Counted from the stretch's first letter, positions 13,094 to 26,973 are shown. The stretch is DNA of 64,000 bases from Clusia tigrina (GCA_920105625.2 OV050033.1:97316918-97380917), one strand, 5' to 3'. The notes: generated by a model from the letters alone, not told the origin. Numbers and translations: made by a program.

Positions 13094-13550
13094 GTACTCG
13101 CGCCTCTTGTCAATTTAAGCTATAGCTCAAAGCTATGCTACCCTTGAGTCCCAAATCAAACACTGACAAAGCTTCAAATGGCCCAAACTTCTATACGGTA
13201 CGTCCTACAATTATCAAAGTTTGCAACATACAAATGCTTGTAACTTTTTACTGGAGCGTAAAAAAAACTTGAAACTTTGTAACAATAAAGTACTCGAGCC
13301 TCTTGTCAATTTAAGCTATCGCTCAAAGCTATGATACCCTTGAGTCCCAAATCAATCACTGACAAAACTTCAAATGGCCCTAACTTCTATACGGTACGTC
13401 CTACACCTATCAAAGTTTGCAACATACAAATGCTTGTAACTTTTTACTGGAGCGTCAAAAAACCTTGAAATTTTGTAACAATAAAGTACTCGAGCCTCTT
13501 GGCAATTTAAGCTATCGCTCAAAGCTATGATACCCTTGATTCCCAAATCA
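13094..13550 (+). repeat. Most divergent unit cluster in the array (GACAAA / CTATGATACC)
   Basis: Two to three adjacent units carry several variants rarely seen elsewhere: GTACTCGCGCC, TATAGCTCAAAG, CTGACAAAGCTTC, GGCCCAAAC, AATCACTGAC, GTCAAAAAACC and CTATGATACC. The cluster is copied with the macro-block at 34761 and 44951. It may be an older lineage of the repeat trapped inside the duplicated block. The cluster is also distinctive enough to serve as a landmark in long-read alignment. Confidence 0.8.
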
Positions 13551-16500
13551 AACACTGATAAAACTTCAAGTGGCCCTAACTTCTATACGGTACGTCCTAC
13601 ACCTATCAAAGCTTCCAACATACAAATGCTTTGAACTTTTTACTGGAGCGTCATAAAACCTTGAAACTTTGTAACACTAAAGTACGCGAGCCTCTTGTCA
13701 ATTTAAGCTATCGCTCAAAGCTATGCTACCCTTGATTCCCAAATCAAACATTGATAAAACTTCAAGTGGCCCTAACTTCTATACGGTACGTCCTACAATT
13801 ATCAAAGTTTGCAACATACAAATGCTTGTAACTTTTTACTGGAGCGTCATAAAACCTTGAAATTTTGTAACACTAAAGTACGCGAGCCTCTTGTCAATTT
13901 AAGCTATCGCTCAAAGCTATGCTACCCTTGATTCCGAAATCAAACACTGATAAAACTTCAAGTGGCCCTAACTTCTATACGGTACGTCCTACAATTATCA
14001 AAGTTTGCAACATACAAATGCTTGTAACTTTTTACTGGAGCGTCATAAAACCTTGATATTTTGTAACAATAAAGCACTCGAGCCTCTTGTCAATTTAAGC
14101 TATCGTTCAAGGCTACGCTACCCTTGAGTCCCAAATCAAACACTGATAAAACTTCAAATGGCCCTAGCTTCTATACGGTACGTCCTACAATTATCAAAGT
14201 TTGCAACATACAAATGCTTGTAACTTTTTACTGGAGCGTAAAAAAAACTTGAAACTTTGTAACACTAAAGTACGCGAGCCTCTTGTCAATTTAAGCTATC
14301 GCTCAAAGCTATGCTACCCTTGATTCCCAAATCAAACACTGATAAAACTTCAAGTGGCCCTAACTTCTATACGGTACGTCCTACACCTATCAAAGCTTCC
14401 AACATACAAATGCTTTGAACTTTTTACTGGAGTGTCATAAAACCTTGAAACTTTGTGACACTAAAGTACGCGAGCCTCTTGTCAATTTAAGCTATCGCTC
14501 AAAGCTATGCTACCCTTGATTCCCAAATCAAACAGTGATAAAACTTCAAGTGGCCCTAACTTCTATACGGTACGTCCTACAATTATCAAAGTTTGCAACA
14601 TACAAATGCTTGTAACTTTTTACTGGAGCGTCATAAAACCTTGATATTTTGTAAGAATAAAGCACTCGAGCCTCTTGTCAATTTAAGCTATCGTTCAAGG
14701 CTACGCTACCCTTGAGTCCCAAATCAAACACTGATAAAACTTCAAGTGGCCCTAACTTCTATTCGGTACGTCCTACACCTATCAAAGTTTGCAACATACA
14801 AATGCTTGTAACTTTTTACTGGAGCGTCATAAAACCTTGATATTTTGTAACAATAAAGCACTCGAGCCTCTTGTCAATTTAAGCTATCGTTCAAGGCTAC
14901 GCTACCCTTGATTCCCAAATCAAAAACTGATAAAACTTCAAGTGGCCCTAACTTCTATACGGTACGTCCTACACCTATCAAAGTTTGCAACATACAAATG
15001 CTTGTAACTTTTTACTGGAGCGTCATAAAACCTTGATATTTTGTAACAATAAAGCACTCGAGCCTCTTGTCAATTTAAGCTATCGTTCAAGGCTACGCTA
15101 CCCTTGAGTCCCAAATCAAACACTGATAAAACTTCAAATGGCCCTAGCTTCTATACGGTACGTCCTACAATTATCAAAGTTTGCAACATACAAATGCTTG
15201 TAACTTTTTACTGGAGCGTAAAAAAAACTTGAAACTTTGTAACACTAAAGTACGCGAGCCTCTTGTCAATTTAAGCTATCGCTCAAAGCTATGCTACCCT
15301 TGATTCCCAAATCAAACACTGATAAAACTTCAAGTGGCCCTAACTTCTATACGGTACGTCCTACACCTATCAAAGCTTCCAACATACAAATGCTTTGAAC
15401 TTTTTACTGGAGCGTCATAAAACCTTGAAACTTTGTAACACTAAAGTACGCGAGCCTCTTGTCAATTTAAGCTATCGCTCAAAGCTATGCTACCCTTGAT
15501 TCCCAAATCAAACACTGATAAAACTTCAAGTGGCCCTAACTTCTATACGGTACGTCCTACAATTATCAAAGTTTGCAACATACAAATGCTTGTAACTTTT
15601 TACTGGAGCGTCATAAAACCTTGATATTTTGTAACAATAAAGCACTCGAGTTTCTTGTCAATTTAAGCTATCGTTCAAGGCTACGCTACCCTTGAGTCCC
15701 AAATCAAACACTGATAAAACTTCAAATGGCCCTAGCTTCTATACGGTACGTCCTACAATTATCAAAGTTTGCAACATACAAATGCTTGTAACTTTTTACT
15801 GGAGCGTAAAAAAAACTTGAAACTTTGTAACACTAAAGTACGCGAGCCTCTTGTCAATTTAAGCTATCGCTCAAAGCTATGCTACCCTTGATTCCCAAAT
15901 CAAACACTGATAAAACTTCAAGTGGCCCTAACTTCTATACGGTACGTCCTACACCTATCAAAGCTTCCAACATACAAATGATTTGAACTTTTTACTGGAG
16001 CGTCATAAAACCTTGAAATTTTGTAACAATAAAGTACTCGCGCCTCTTGTCAATTTAAGCTATCGTTCAAGGCTACGCTACCCTTGAGTCCCAAATCAAA
16101 CACTGATAAAACTTCAAATGGCCCTAGCTTCTATACGGTACGTCCTACAATTATCAAAGTTTGCAACATACAAATGCTTGTAACTTTTTACTGGAGCGTA
16201 AAAAAAACTTGAAACTTTGTAACACTAAAGTACGCGAGCCTCTTGTCAATTTAAGCTATCGCTCAAAGCTATGCTACCCTTGATTCCCAAATCAAACACT
16301 GATAAAACTTCAAGTGGCCCTAACTTCTATACGGTACGTCCTACACCTATCAAAGCTTCCAACATACAAATGCTTTGAACTTTTTACTGGAGCGTCATAA
16401 AACCTTGAAACTTTGTAACACTAAAGTACGCGAGCCTCTTGTCAATTTAAGCTATCGCTCAAAGCTATGCTACCCTTGATTCCCAAATCAAACACTGATA

Positions 16501-17692
16501 AAACTTCAAGTGGCCCTAACTTTTATACGGTACGTCCTACAATTATCAAAGTTTGCAACATACAAATGCTTGTAACTTTTTACTGGAGCGTCATAAAACC
16601 TTGATATTTTGTAACAATAAAGCACTCGAGCCTCTTGTCAATTTAAGCTATCGTTCAAGGCTACGCTACCCTTGAGTCCCAAATCAAACACTGATAAAAC
16701 TTCAAGTGGCCCTAACTTCTATACGGTACGTCCTACACCTATCAAAGCTTCCAACATACAAATGCTTGTAACTTTTTACGGGAGCGTAAAAAAAACTTGA
16801 AACTTTGTAACACTAAAGTACGCGAGCCTCTTGTCAATTTAAGCTATCGCTCAAAGCAATGCTACCCTTGATTCCCAAATCAAACACTGATAAAACTTCA
16901 AGTGGCCCTAACTTCTATACGGTACGTCCTACACCTATCAAAGCTTCCAACATACAAATGCTTTGAACTTTTTACTGGAGCGTCATAAAACCTTGAAATT
17001 TTGTAACAATAAAGCACTCGAGCCTCTTGTCAATTTAAGCTATCGTTCAAGGCTACGCTACCCTTGAGTCCCAAATCAAAGACTGATAAAACTTCAAATG
17101 GCCCTAGCTTCTATACGGTACGTCCTACAATTATCAAAGTTTGCAACATACAAATGCTTGTAACTTTTTACTGGAGCGTAAAAAAAACTTGAAACTTTGT
17201 AACACTAAAGTACGCGAGCCTCTTGTCAATTTAAGCTATCGCTCAAAGCTATGCTACCCTTGATTCCCAAGTCAAACACTGATAAAACTTCAAGTGGCCC
17301 TAACTTCTATACGGTACGTCCTACACCTATCAAAGCTTCCAACATACAAATGCTTTGAACTTTTTACTGGAGCGTCATAAAACCTTGAAATTTTGTAACA
17401 ATAAAGCACTCGAGCCTCTTGTCAATTTAAGCTATCGTTCAAGGCTACGCTACCCTTGAGTCCCAAATCAAACACTGATAAAACTTCAAATGGCCCTAGC
17501 TTCTATACGGTACGTCCTACAATTATCAAAGTTTGCAACATACAAATGCTTGTAACTTTTTACTGGAGCGTCATAAAACCTTGATATTTTGTAACAATAA
17601 AGCACTCGAGCCTCTTGTCAATTTAAGCTATCGCTCAAAGCTATGCTACCCTTGATTCCCAAATCAAACACTGATAAAACTTCAAGTGGCCC

Positions 17693-17792
17693 TAACTTCT
17701 ATACGGTACGTCCTACACCTATCAAAGTTTGCAACATACAAATGCTTGTAACTTTTTACTGGAGCGTCATAAAACCTTGAAATTTTGTAACA
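17693..17792 (+). repeat. Degenerate internal repeat within the monomer (56-bp offset)
   Basis: Inside one A-type unit (17641-17836), the 44 bp at 17693-17736 align without gaps to 17749-17792, 56 bp downstream, with 29 of 44 identities by hand count. Shared blocks include TAACTT, CGTC, AAA, TTTG and AAC. Both copies end in a version of TCAAAGTTTGCAAC (second copy TTGAAATTTTGTAAC). A third version, CTCAAAGCTATGCTACC, spans the unit boundary about 53 bp further on. The 196-bp unit therefore probably grew from a shorter ancestral repeat. Every unit carries the same arrangement, and this is one clean example. Confidence 0.7.
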
Positions 17793-20700
17793 ATAAAGAA
17801 CTCGAGCCTCTTGTCAATTTAAGCTATCGTTCAAGGCTACGCTACCCTTGAGTCCCAAATCAAACACTGATAAAACTTCAAGTGGCCCTAACTTCTATAC
17901 GGTACGTCCTACAATTATCAAAGTTTGCAACATACAAATGCTTGTAACTTTTTACTGGAGCGTCATAAAACCTTGATATTTTGTAACAATAAAGCACTCG
18001 AGCCTCTTGTCAATTTAAGCTATCGTTCAAGGCTACGCTACCCTTGAGTCCCAAATCAAACACTGATAAAACTTCAAGTGGCCCTAACTTCTATACGGTA
18101 CGTCCTACACCTATCAAAGTTTGCAACATACAAATGCTTGTAACTTTTTACTGGAGCGTCATAAAACCTTGATATTTTGTAACAATAAAGCACTCGAGCC
18201 TCTTGTCAATTTAAGCTATCGTTCAAGGCTACGCTACCCTTGATTCCCAAATCAAACACTGATAAAACTTCAAGTGGCCCTAACTTCTATACGGTACGTC
18301 CTACACCTATCAAAGCTTCCAACATACAAATGCTTTGAACTTTTTACTGGAGCGTCATAAAACCTTGAAACTTTGTAACACTAAAGTACGCGAGCCTCTT
18401 GCCAATTTAAGCTATCGCTCAAAGCTATGCTACCCTTGATTCCCAAATCAAACACTGATAAAACTTCAAGTGGCCCTAACTTCTATACGGTACGTCCTAC
18501 AATTATCAAAGTTTGCAACATACAAATGCTTGTAACTTTTTACTGGAGCGTCATAAAACCTTGATATTTTGTAACAATAAAGCACTCGAGCCTCTTGTCA
18601 ATTTAAGCTATCATTCAAGGCTACGCTACCCTTGAGTCCCAAATCAAACACTGATAAAACTTCAAGTGGCCCTAACTTCTATACGGTACGTCCTACACCT
18701 ATCAAAGCTTCCAACATACAAATGCTTTGAACTTTTTACTGGAGCGTAAAAAAAACTTGAAACTTTGTAACACTAAAGTACGCGAGCCTCTTGTCAATTT
18801 AAGCTATCGCTCAAAGCTATGCTACCCTTGATTCCCAAATCAAACACTGATAAAACTTCAAATGGCCCTAGCTTCAATACGGTACGTCCTACAATTATCA
18901 AAGTTTGCAACATACAAATGCTTGTAACTTTTTACTGGAGCGTAAAAAAAACTTGAAACTTTGTAACACTAAAGTACGCGAGCCTCTTGTCAATTTAAGC
19001 TATCGCTCAAAGCAATGCTACCCTTGATTCCCAAATCAAACACTGATAAAACTTCAAGTGGCCCTAACTTCTATACGGTACGTCCTACACCTATCAAAGC
19101 TTCCAACATACAAATGCTTTGAACTTTTTACTGGAGCGTCATAAAACCTTGATATTTTGTAACAATAAAGCACTCGAGCCTCTTGTCAATTTAAGCTATC
19201 GTTCAAGGCTACGCTACCCTTGAGTCCCAAATCAAACACTGATAAAACTTCAAATGGCCCTAGCTTCTATACGGTACGTCCTACAATTATCAAAGTTTGC
19301 AACATACAAATGCTTGTAACTTTTTACTGGAGCGTAAAAAAAACTTGAAACTTTGTAACACTAAAGTACGCGAGCCTCTTGTCAATTTAAGCTATCGCTC
19401 AAAGCAATGCTACCCTTGATTCCCAAATCAAACACTGATAAAACTTCAAGTGGCCCTAACTTCTATACGGTACGTCCTACACCTATCAAAGCTTCCAACA
19501 TACAAATGCTTTGAACTTTTTACTGGAGCGTCATAAAACCTTGATATTTTGTAACAATAAAGCACTCGAGCCTCTTGTCAATTTAAGCTATCGTTCAAGG
19601 CTACGCTACCCTTGAGTCCCAAATCAAACACTGATAAAACTTCAAGTGGCCCTAACTTCTATACGGTACGTCCTACACCTATCAAAGCTTCCAACATACA
19701 AATGCTTGTAACTTTTTACGGGAGCGTAAAAAAAACTTGAAACTTTGTAACACTAAAGTACGCGAGCCTCTTGTCAATTTAAGCTATCGCTCAAAGCTAT
19801 GCTACCCTTGATTCCCAAATCAAACACTGATAAAACTTCAAGTGGCCCTAACTTCTATACGGTACGTCCTACACTTATCAAAGCTTCCAACATACAAATG
19901 CTTTGAACTTTTTACTGGAGCGTCATAAAACCTTGATATTTTGTAACAATAAAGCACTCGAGCCTCTTGTCAATTTAAGCTATCGTTCAAGGCTACGCTA
20001 CCCTTGAGTCCCAAATCAAACACTGATAAAACTTCAAATGGCCCTAGCTTCTATACGGTACGTCCTACAATTATCAAAGTTTGCAACATACAAATGCTTG
20101 TAACTTTTTACTGGAGCGTAAAAAAAACTTGAAATTTTGTAACACTAAAGTACGCGAGCCTCTTGTCAATTTAAGCTATCGCTCAAAGCTATGCTACCCT
20201 TGATTCCCAAATCAAACACTGATAAAACTTCAAGTGGCCCTAACTTCTATACGGTACGTCCTACACCTATCAAAGTTTGCAACATACAAATGCTTGTAAC
20301 TTTTTACTGGAGCGTCATAAAACCTTGATATTTTGTAACAATAAAGCACTCGAGCCTCTTGTCAATTTAAGCTATCGTTCAAGGCTACGCTACCCTTGAG
20401 TCCCAGATCAAACACTGATAAAACTTCAAATGGCCCTAGCTTCTATACGGTACGTCCTACAATTATCAAAGTTTGCAACATACAAATGCTTGTAACTTTT
20501 TACTGGAGCGTCATAAAACCTTGATATTTTGTAACAATAAAGCACTCGAGCCTCTTGTCAATTTAAGCTATCGCTCAAAGCTATGCTACCCTTGATTCCC
20601 AAATCAAACACTGATAAAACTTCAAGTGGCCCTAACTTCTATACGGTACGTCCTACACCTATCAAAGCTTCCAACATACAAATGCTTTGAACTTTTTACT

Positions 20701-22736
20701 GGAGCGTCATAAAACCTTGAAATTTTGTAACAATAAAACACTCGAGCCTCTTGTCAATTTAAGCTATCGTTCAAGGCTACGCTACCCTTGAGACCCAAAT
20801 CAAACACTGATAAAACTTCAAGTGGCCCTAACTTCTATACGGTACGTCCTACAATTATCAAAGTTTGCAACATACAAATGCTTGTAACTTTTTACTGGAG
20901 CGTAAAAAAAACTTGAAACTTTGTAACACTAAAGTACGCGAGCCTCTTGTCAATTTAAGCTATCGCTCAAAGCTATGCTACCCTTGATTCCCAAATCAAA
21001 CACTGATAAAACTTCAAGTGGCCCTAACTTCTATACGGTACGTCCTACACCTATCAAAGTTTGCAACATACAAATGCTTGTAACTTTTTACTGGAGCGTC
21101 ATAAAACCTTGATATTTTGTAACAATAAAGCACTCGAGCCTCTTGTCAATTTAAGCTATCGTTCAAGGCTACGCTACCCTTGAGTCCCAAATCAAACACT
21201 GATAAAACTTCAAATGGCCCTAGCTTCTATACGGTACGTCCTACAATTATCAAAGTTTGCAACATACAAATGTTTGTAACTTTTTACTGGAGCGTAAAAA
21301 AAACTTGAAACTTTGTAACACTAAAGTACGCGAGCCTCTTGTCAATTTAAGCTATCGCTCAAAGCTATGCTACCCTTGATTCCCAAATCAAACACTGATA
21401 AAACTTCAAGTGGCCCTAACTTCTATACGGTACGTCCTACACCTATCAAAGCTTCCAACATACAAATGCTTTGAACTTTTTACTGGAGCGTCATAAAACC
21501 TTGAAATTTTGTAACAATAAAGCACTCGAGCCTCTTGTCAATTTAAGCTATCGTTCAAGGCTACGCTACCCTTGAGTCCCAAATCAAACACTGATGAAAC
21601 TTCAAATGGCCCTAGCTTCTATACGGTACGTCCTACAATTAACAAAGTTTGCAACATACAAATGCTTGTAACTTTTTACTGGAGCGTAAAAAAAACTTGA
21701 AACTTTGTAACACTAAAGTACGCGAGCCTCTTGTCAATTTAAGCTATCGCTCAAAGCTATGCTACCCTTGATTCCCAAGTCAAACACTGATAAAACTTCA
21801 AGTGGCCCTAACTTCTATACGGTACGTCCTACACCTATCAAAGCTTCCAACATACAAATGCTTTGAACTTTTTACTGGAGCGTCATAAAACCTTGAAATT
21901 TTGTAACAATAAAGCACTCGAGCCTCTTGTCAATTTAAGCTATCGTTCAAGGCTACGCTACCCTTGAGTCCCAAATCAAACACTGATAAAACTTCAAATG
22001 GCCCTAGCTTCTATACGGTACGTCCTACAATTATCAAAGTTTGCAACATACAAATGCTTGTAACTTTTTACTGGAGCGTAAAAAAAACTTGAAACTTTGT
22101 AACACTAAAGTACGCGAGCCTCTTGTCAATTTAAGCTATCGCTCAAAGCTATGCTACCCTTGATTCCCAAATCAAACACTGATAAAACTTCAAGTGGCCC
22201 TAACTTCTATACGGTACGTCCTACACCTATCAAAGCTTCCAACATACAAATGCTTTGAACTTTTTACTGGAGCGTCATAAAACCTTGAAATTTTGTAACA
22301 ATAAAGCACTCGAGCCTCTTGTCAATTTAAGCTATCGTTCAAGGCTACGCTACCCTTGAGTCCCAAATCAAACACTGATAAAACTTCAAATGGCCCTAGC
22401 TTCTATACGGTACGTCCTACAATTATCAAAGTTTGCAACATACAAATGCTTGTAACTTTTTACTGGAGCGTCATAAAACGTTGATATTTTGTAACAATAA
22501 AGCACTCGAGCCTCTTGTCAATTTAAGCTATCGCTCAAAGCTATGCTACCCTTGATTCCCAAATCAAACACTGATAAAACTTCAAGTGGCCCAACCTTCT
22601 ATACGGTACGTCCTACACCTATCAAAGTTTGCAACATACAAATGCTTGTAACTTTTTACTGGAGCGTCATAAAACCTTGAAATTTTGTAACAATAAAGCA
22701 CTCGAGCCTCTTGTCAATTTAAGCTATCGCTCAAAG

Positions 22737-23039
22737 CTATGCTACCCTTGATTCCCAAATCAAACACTGATAAAACTTCAAGTGGCCCTAACTTCTATAC
22801 GGTACGTCCTACAATTATCAAAGTTTGCAACATACAAATGCTTGTAACTTTTTACTGAGTCCCAAATCAAACACTGATAAAACTTCAAGTGGCCCTAACT
22901 TCTATACGGTACGTCCTACACCTATCAAAGTTTGCAACATACAAATGCTTGTAACTTTTTACTGGAGCGTCATAAAACCTTGATATTTTGTAACAATAAA
23001 GCACTCGAGCCTCTTGTCAATTTAAGCTATCGTTCAAGG
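22737..23039 (+). repeat. Fused pair of partial units with an 89-bp deletion
   Basis: A unit beginning at 22737 runs 121 bp to TTTTTACTG (22857) and then jumps to AGTCCCAAATC, position 15 of the next unit, which runs 182 bp to 23039. The expected GAGCG through CCCTTG is missing, which is 89 bp. Both breakpoints share the 2-base microhomology TG. This is the only break in the 196-bp phase larger than 1 bp in the window, and it coincides with the start of the duplicated block at 22858. Confidence 0.93.
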
Positions 23040-25282
23040 CTACGCTACCCTTGATTCCCAAATCAAACACTGATAAAACTTCAAGTGGCCCTAACTTCTA
23101 TACGGTACGTCCTACACCTATCAAAGCTTCCAACATACAAATGCTTTGAACTTTTTACTGGAGCGTCATAAAACCTTGAAACTTTGTAACACTAAAATAC
23201 GCGAGCCTCTTGCCAATTTAAGCTATCGCTCAAAGCTATGCTACCCTTGATTCCCAAATTAAACACTGATAAAACTTCAAGTGGCCCTAACTTCTATACG
23301 GTACGTCCTACAATTATCAAAGTTTGCAACATACAAATGCTTGTAACTTTTTACTGGAGCGTCATAAAACCTTGATATTTTGTAACAATAAAGCACTCGA
23401 GCCTCTTGTCAATTTAAGCTATCGTTCAAGGCTACGCTACCCTTGAGTCCCAAATCAAACACTGATAAAACTTCAAGTGGCCCTAACTTCTATACGGTAC
23501 GTCCTACACCTATCAAAGCTTCCAACATACAAATGCTTGTAACTTTTTACGGGAGCGTAAAAAAAACTTGAAACTTTGTAACACTAAAGTACGCGAGCCT
23601 CTTGTCAATTTAAGCTATCGCTCAAAGCTATGCTACCCTTGATTCCCAAATCAAACACTGATAAAACTTCAAATGGCCCTAGCTTCTATACGGTACGTCC
23701 TACAATTATCAAAGTTTGCAACATACAAATGCTTGTAACTTTTTACTGGAGCGTAAAAAAAACTTGAAACTTTGTAACACTAAAGTACGCGAGCCTCTTG
23801 TCAATTTAAGCTATCGCTCAAAGCAATGCTACCCTTGATTCCCAAATCAAACACTGATAAAACTTCAAGTGGCCCTAACTTCTATACGGTACGTCCTACA
23901 CCTATCAAAGCTTCCAACATACAAATGCTTTGAACTTTTTACTGGAGCGTCATAAAACCTTGATATTTTGTAACAATAAAGCACTCGAGCCTCTTGTCAA
24001 TTTAAGCTATCGTTCAAGGCTACGCTACCCTTGAGTCCCAAATCAAACACTGATAAAACTTCAAATGGCCCTAGCTTCTATACGGTACGTCCTACAATTA
24101 TCAAAGTTTGCAACATACAAATGCTTGTAACTTTTTACTGGAGCGTAAAAAAAACTTGAAACTTTGTAACACTAAAGTACGCGAGCCTCTTGTCAATTTA
24201 AGCTATCGCTCAAAGCTATGCTACCGTTGATTCCCAAATCAAACACTGATAAAACTTCAAATGGCCCTAGCTTCTATACGGTACGTCCTACAATTATCAA
24301 AGTTTGCAACATACAAATGCTTGTAACTTTTTACTGGAGCGTAAAAAAAACTTGAAACTTTGTAACACTAAAGTACGCGAGCCTCTTGTCAATTTAAGCT
24401 ATCGCTCAAAGCAATGCTACCCCTGATTCCCAAATCAAACACTGATAAAACTTCAAGTGGCCCTAACTTCTATACGGTACGTCCTACACCTATCAAAGCT
24501 TCCAACATACAAATGCTTTGAACTTTTTACTGGAGCGTCATAAAACCTTGAAATTTTGTAACAATAAAGCACTCGAGCCTCTTGTCAATTTAAGCTATCG
24601 TTCAAGGCTACGCTACCCTTGAGTCCCAAATCAAACACTGATAAAACTTCAAATGGCCCTAGCTTCTATACGGTACGTCCTACAATTATCAAAGTTTGCA
24701 ACATACAAATGCTTGTAACTTTTTACTGGAGCGTCATAAAATCTTGATATTTTGTAACAATAAAGCACTCGAGCCTCTTGTCAATTTAAGCTATCGCTCA
24801 AAGCTATGCTACCCTTGATTCCCAAATCAAACACTGATAAAACTTCAAGTGGCCCTAACTTCTATACGGTACGTCCTACACCTATCAAAGCTTCCAACAT
24901 ACAAATGCTTTGAACTTTTTACTGGAGCGTCATAAAACCTTGAAATTTTGTAACAATAAAGCACTCGAGCCTCTTGTCAATTTAAGCTATCGTTCAAGGC
25001 TACGCTACCCTTGAGTCCCAAATCAAACACTGATAAAACTTCAAATGGCCCTAGCTTCTATACGGTACGTCCTACAATTATCAAAGTTTGCAACATACAA
25101 ATGCTTGTAACTTTTTACTGGAGCGTAAAAAAAACTTGAAACTTTGTAACACTAAAGTACGCGAGCCTCTTGTCAATTTAAGCTATCGCTCAAAGCTATG
25201 CTACCCTTGATTCCCAAATCAAACACTGATAAAACTTCAAGTGGCCCTAACTTCTATACGGTACGTCCTACACCTATCAAAG
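22858..25282 (+). repeat. 21-unit-spaced duplication, copy 1 (2.4 kb)
   Basis: Matches 26974-29398 at a constant offset of 4116 bp (21 units). Shared rare variants: AAAATACGCGAG with CTTGCCAAT (GCGAG at 23201/27317), CAAATTAAACAC (23260/27376), CTACCGTTGATT (24225/28341), CTACCCCTGATT (24421/28537) and CATAAAATCTTG (24741/28857). The left edge is exactly the deletion junction at 22858. The right edge is where this copy reads AAGCTTCC and the other reads AAGTTTGC. Confidence 0.9.
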
Positions 25283-25587
25283 CTTCCAACATACAAATGC
25301 TTTGAACTTTTTACTGGAGCGTCATAAAACCTTGATATTTTGTAACAATAAAGCACTCGAGCCTCTTGTCAATTTAAGCTATCGCTCAAAGCTATGCTAC
25401 CCTTGATTCCCAAATCAAACACTGATAAAACTTCAAGTGGCCCTAACTTCTATACGGTACGTCCTACACCTATCAAAGCTTCCAACATACAAATGCTTTG
25501 AACTTTTTACTGGAGCGTCATAAAACCTTGAAATTTTGTAACAATAAAGCACTCGAGCCTCTTGTCAATTTAAGCTATCGCTCAAAG

Positions 25588-26300
25588 CTATGCTACCCTT
25601 GATTCCCAAATCAAACACTGATAAAACTTCAAATGGCCCTAGCTTCTATACGGTACGTCCTACAATTATCAAAGTTTGCAACATACAAATGCTTGTAACT
25701 TTTTACTGGAGCGTAAAAAAAACTTGAAACTTTGTAACACTAAAGTACGCGAGCCTCTTGTCAATTTAAGCTATCGCTCAAAGCAATGCTACCCTTGATT
25801 CCCAAATCAAACACTGATAAAACTTCAAGTGGCCCTAACTTCTATACGGTACGTCCTACACCTATCAAAGCTTCCAACATACAAATGCTTTGAACTTTTT
25901 ACTGGAGCGTCATAAAACCTTGAAATTTTGTAACAATAAAGCACTCGAGCCTCTTGTCAATTTAAGCTATCGTTCAAGGCTACGCTACCCTTGAGTCCCA
26001 AATCAAACACTGATAAAACTTCAAATGGCCCTAGCTTCTATACGGTACGTCCTACAATTATCAAAGTTTGCAACATACAAATGCTTGTAACTTCTTACTG
26101 GAGCGTAAAAAAAACTTGAAACTTTGTAACACTAAAGTACGCGAGCCTCTTGTCAATTTAAGCTATCGCTCAAAGCTATGCTACCCTTGATACCCAAATC
26201 AAACACTGATAAAACTTCAAGTGGCCCTAACTTCTATACGGTACGTCCTACACCTATCAAAGCTTCCAACATACAAATGCTTTGAACTTTTTACTGGAGC
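25588..26300 (+). repeat. Third partial copy of the left-end block
   Basis: The unit order CTATGCT (25588), CAATGCT (25784), CTACGCT (25980, with AACTTCTTACTGG) and CTATGCT with GATACCC (26176) reproduces 589-1303 and 3725-4439. It ends where this copy continues with TTGAAATTTTG and ACAATGAAGC. Its presence 21 kb away shows that blocks have been copied over long distances. Confidence 0.8.
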
Positions 26301-26973
26301 GTCATAAAACCTTGAAATTTTGTAACAATGAAGCACTCGAGCCTCTTGTCAATTTAAGCTATCGTTCAAGGCTACGCTACCCTTGAGTCCCAAATCAAAC
26401 ACTGATAAAACTTCAAATGGCCCTAGCTTCTATACGGTACGTCCTACAATTATCAAAGTTTGCAACATACAAATGCTTGTAACTTTTTACTGGAGCGTCA
26501 TAAAACCTTGATATTTTGTAACAATAAAGCACTCGAGCCTCTTGTCAATTTAAGCTATCGCTCAAACCTATGCTACCCTTGATTCCCAAATCAAACACTG
26601 ATAAAGCTTCAAATGGCCCTAACTTCTATACGGTACGTCCTACACCTATCAAAGTTTGCAACATACAAATGCTTGTAACTTTTTACTGGAGCGTCATAAA
26701 ACCTGGAAATTTTGTAACAATAAAGCACTCGAGCCTCTTGTCAATTTAAGCTATCGTTCAAGGCTACGCTACCCTTGAGTCCCAAATCAAACACTGATAA
26801 AACTTCAAGTGGCCCTAACTTCTATACGGTACGTCCTACAATTATCAAAGTTTGCAACATACAAATGCTTGTAACTTTTTACTGGAGCGTCATAAAACCT
26901 TGATATTTTGTAACAATAAAGCACTCGAGCCTCTTGTCAATTTAAGCTATCGTTCAAGGCTACGCTACCCTTG

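Larger units (their letters stand above)
8248..22857 (+). repeat. Macro-duplication, copy 1 (about 14.6 kb)
   Basis: A long run of rare variants in this interval recurs in the same order at 30111-42250. Anchor pairs: GATTCCGAAATC 8248/30111, GAGTCACAA 10995/32858, GTTTTCAAC 11851/33518, GTACTCGCGCC 13094/34761, GAGTGTCAT with TTTGTGAC 14431/36098, TATTCGGTACG 14761/36428, ATGATTTGAAC 15981/36667, AAAGACTGAT 17081/37375, CTATCATTCAAGG 18611/38905, GCTTCAATACGG 18871/39165, TCCCAGATC 20401/39911, AAACGTTGAT 22471/41981, GGCCCAACC 22591/42101. The offset falls in whole-unit steps, so the copies differ by unit gains or losses. The interval ends at the 89-bp deletion junction. Confidence 0.88.
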
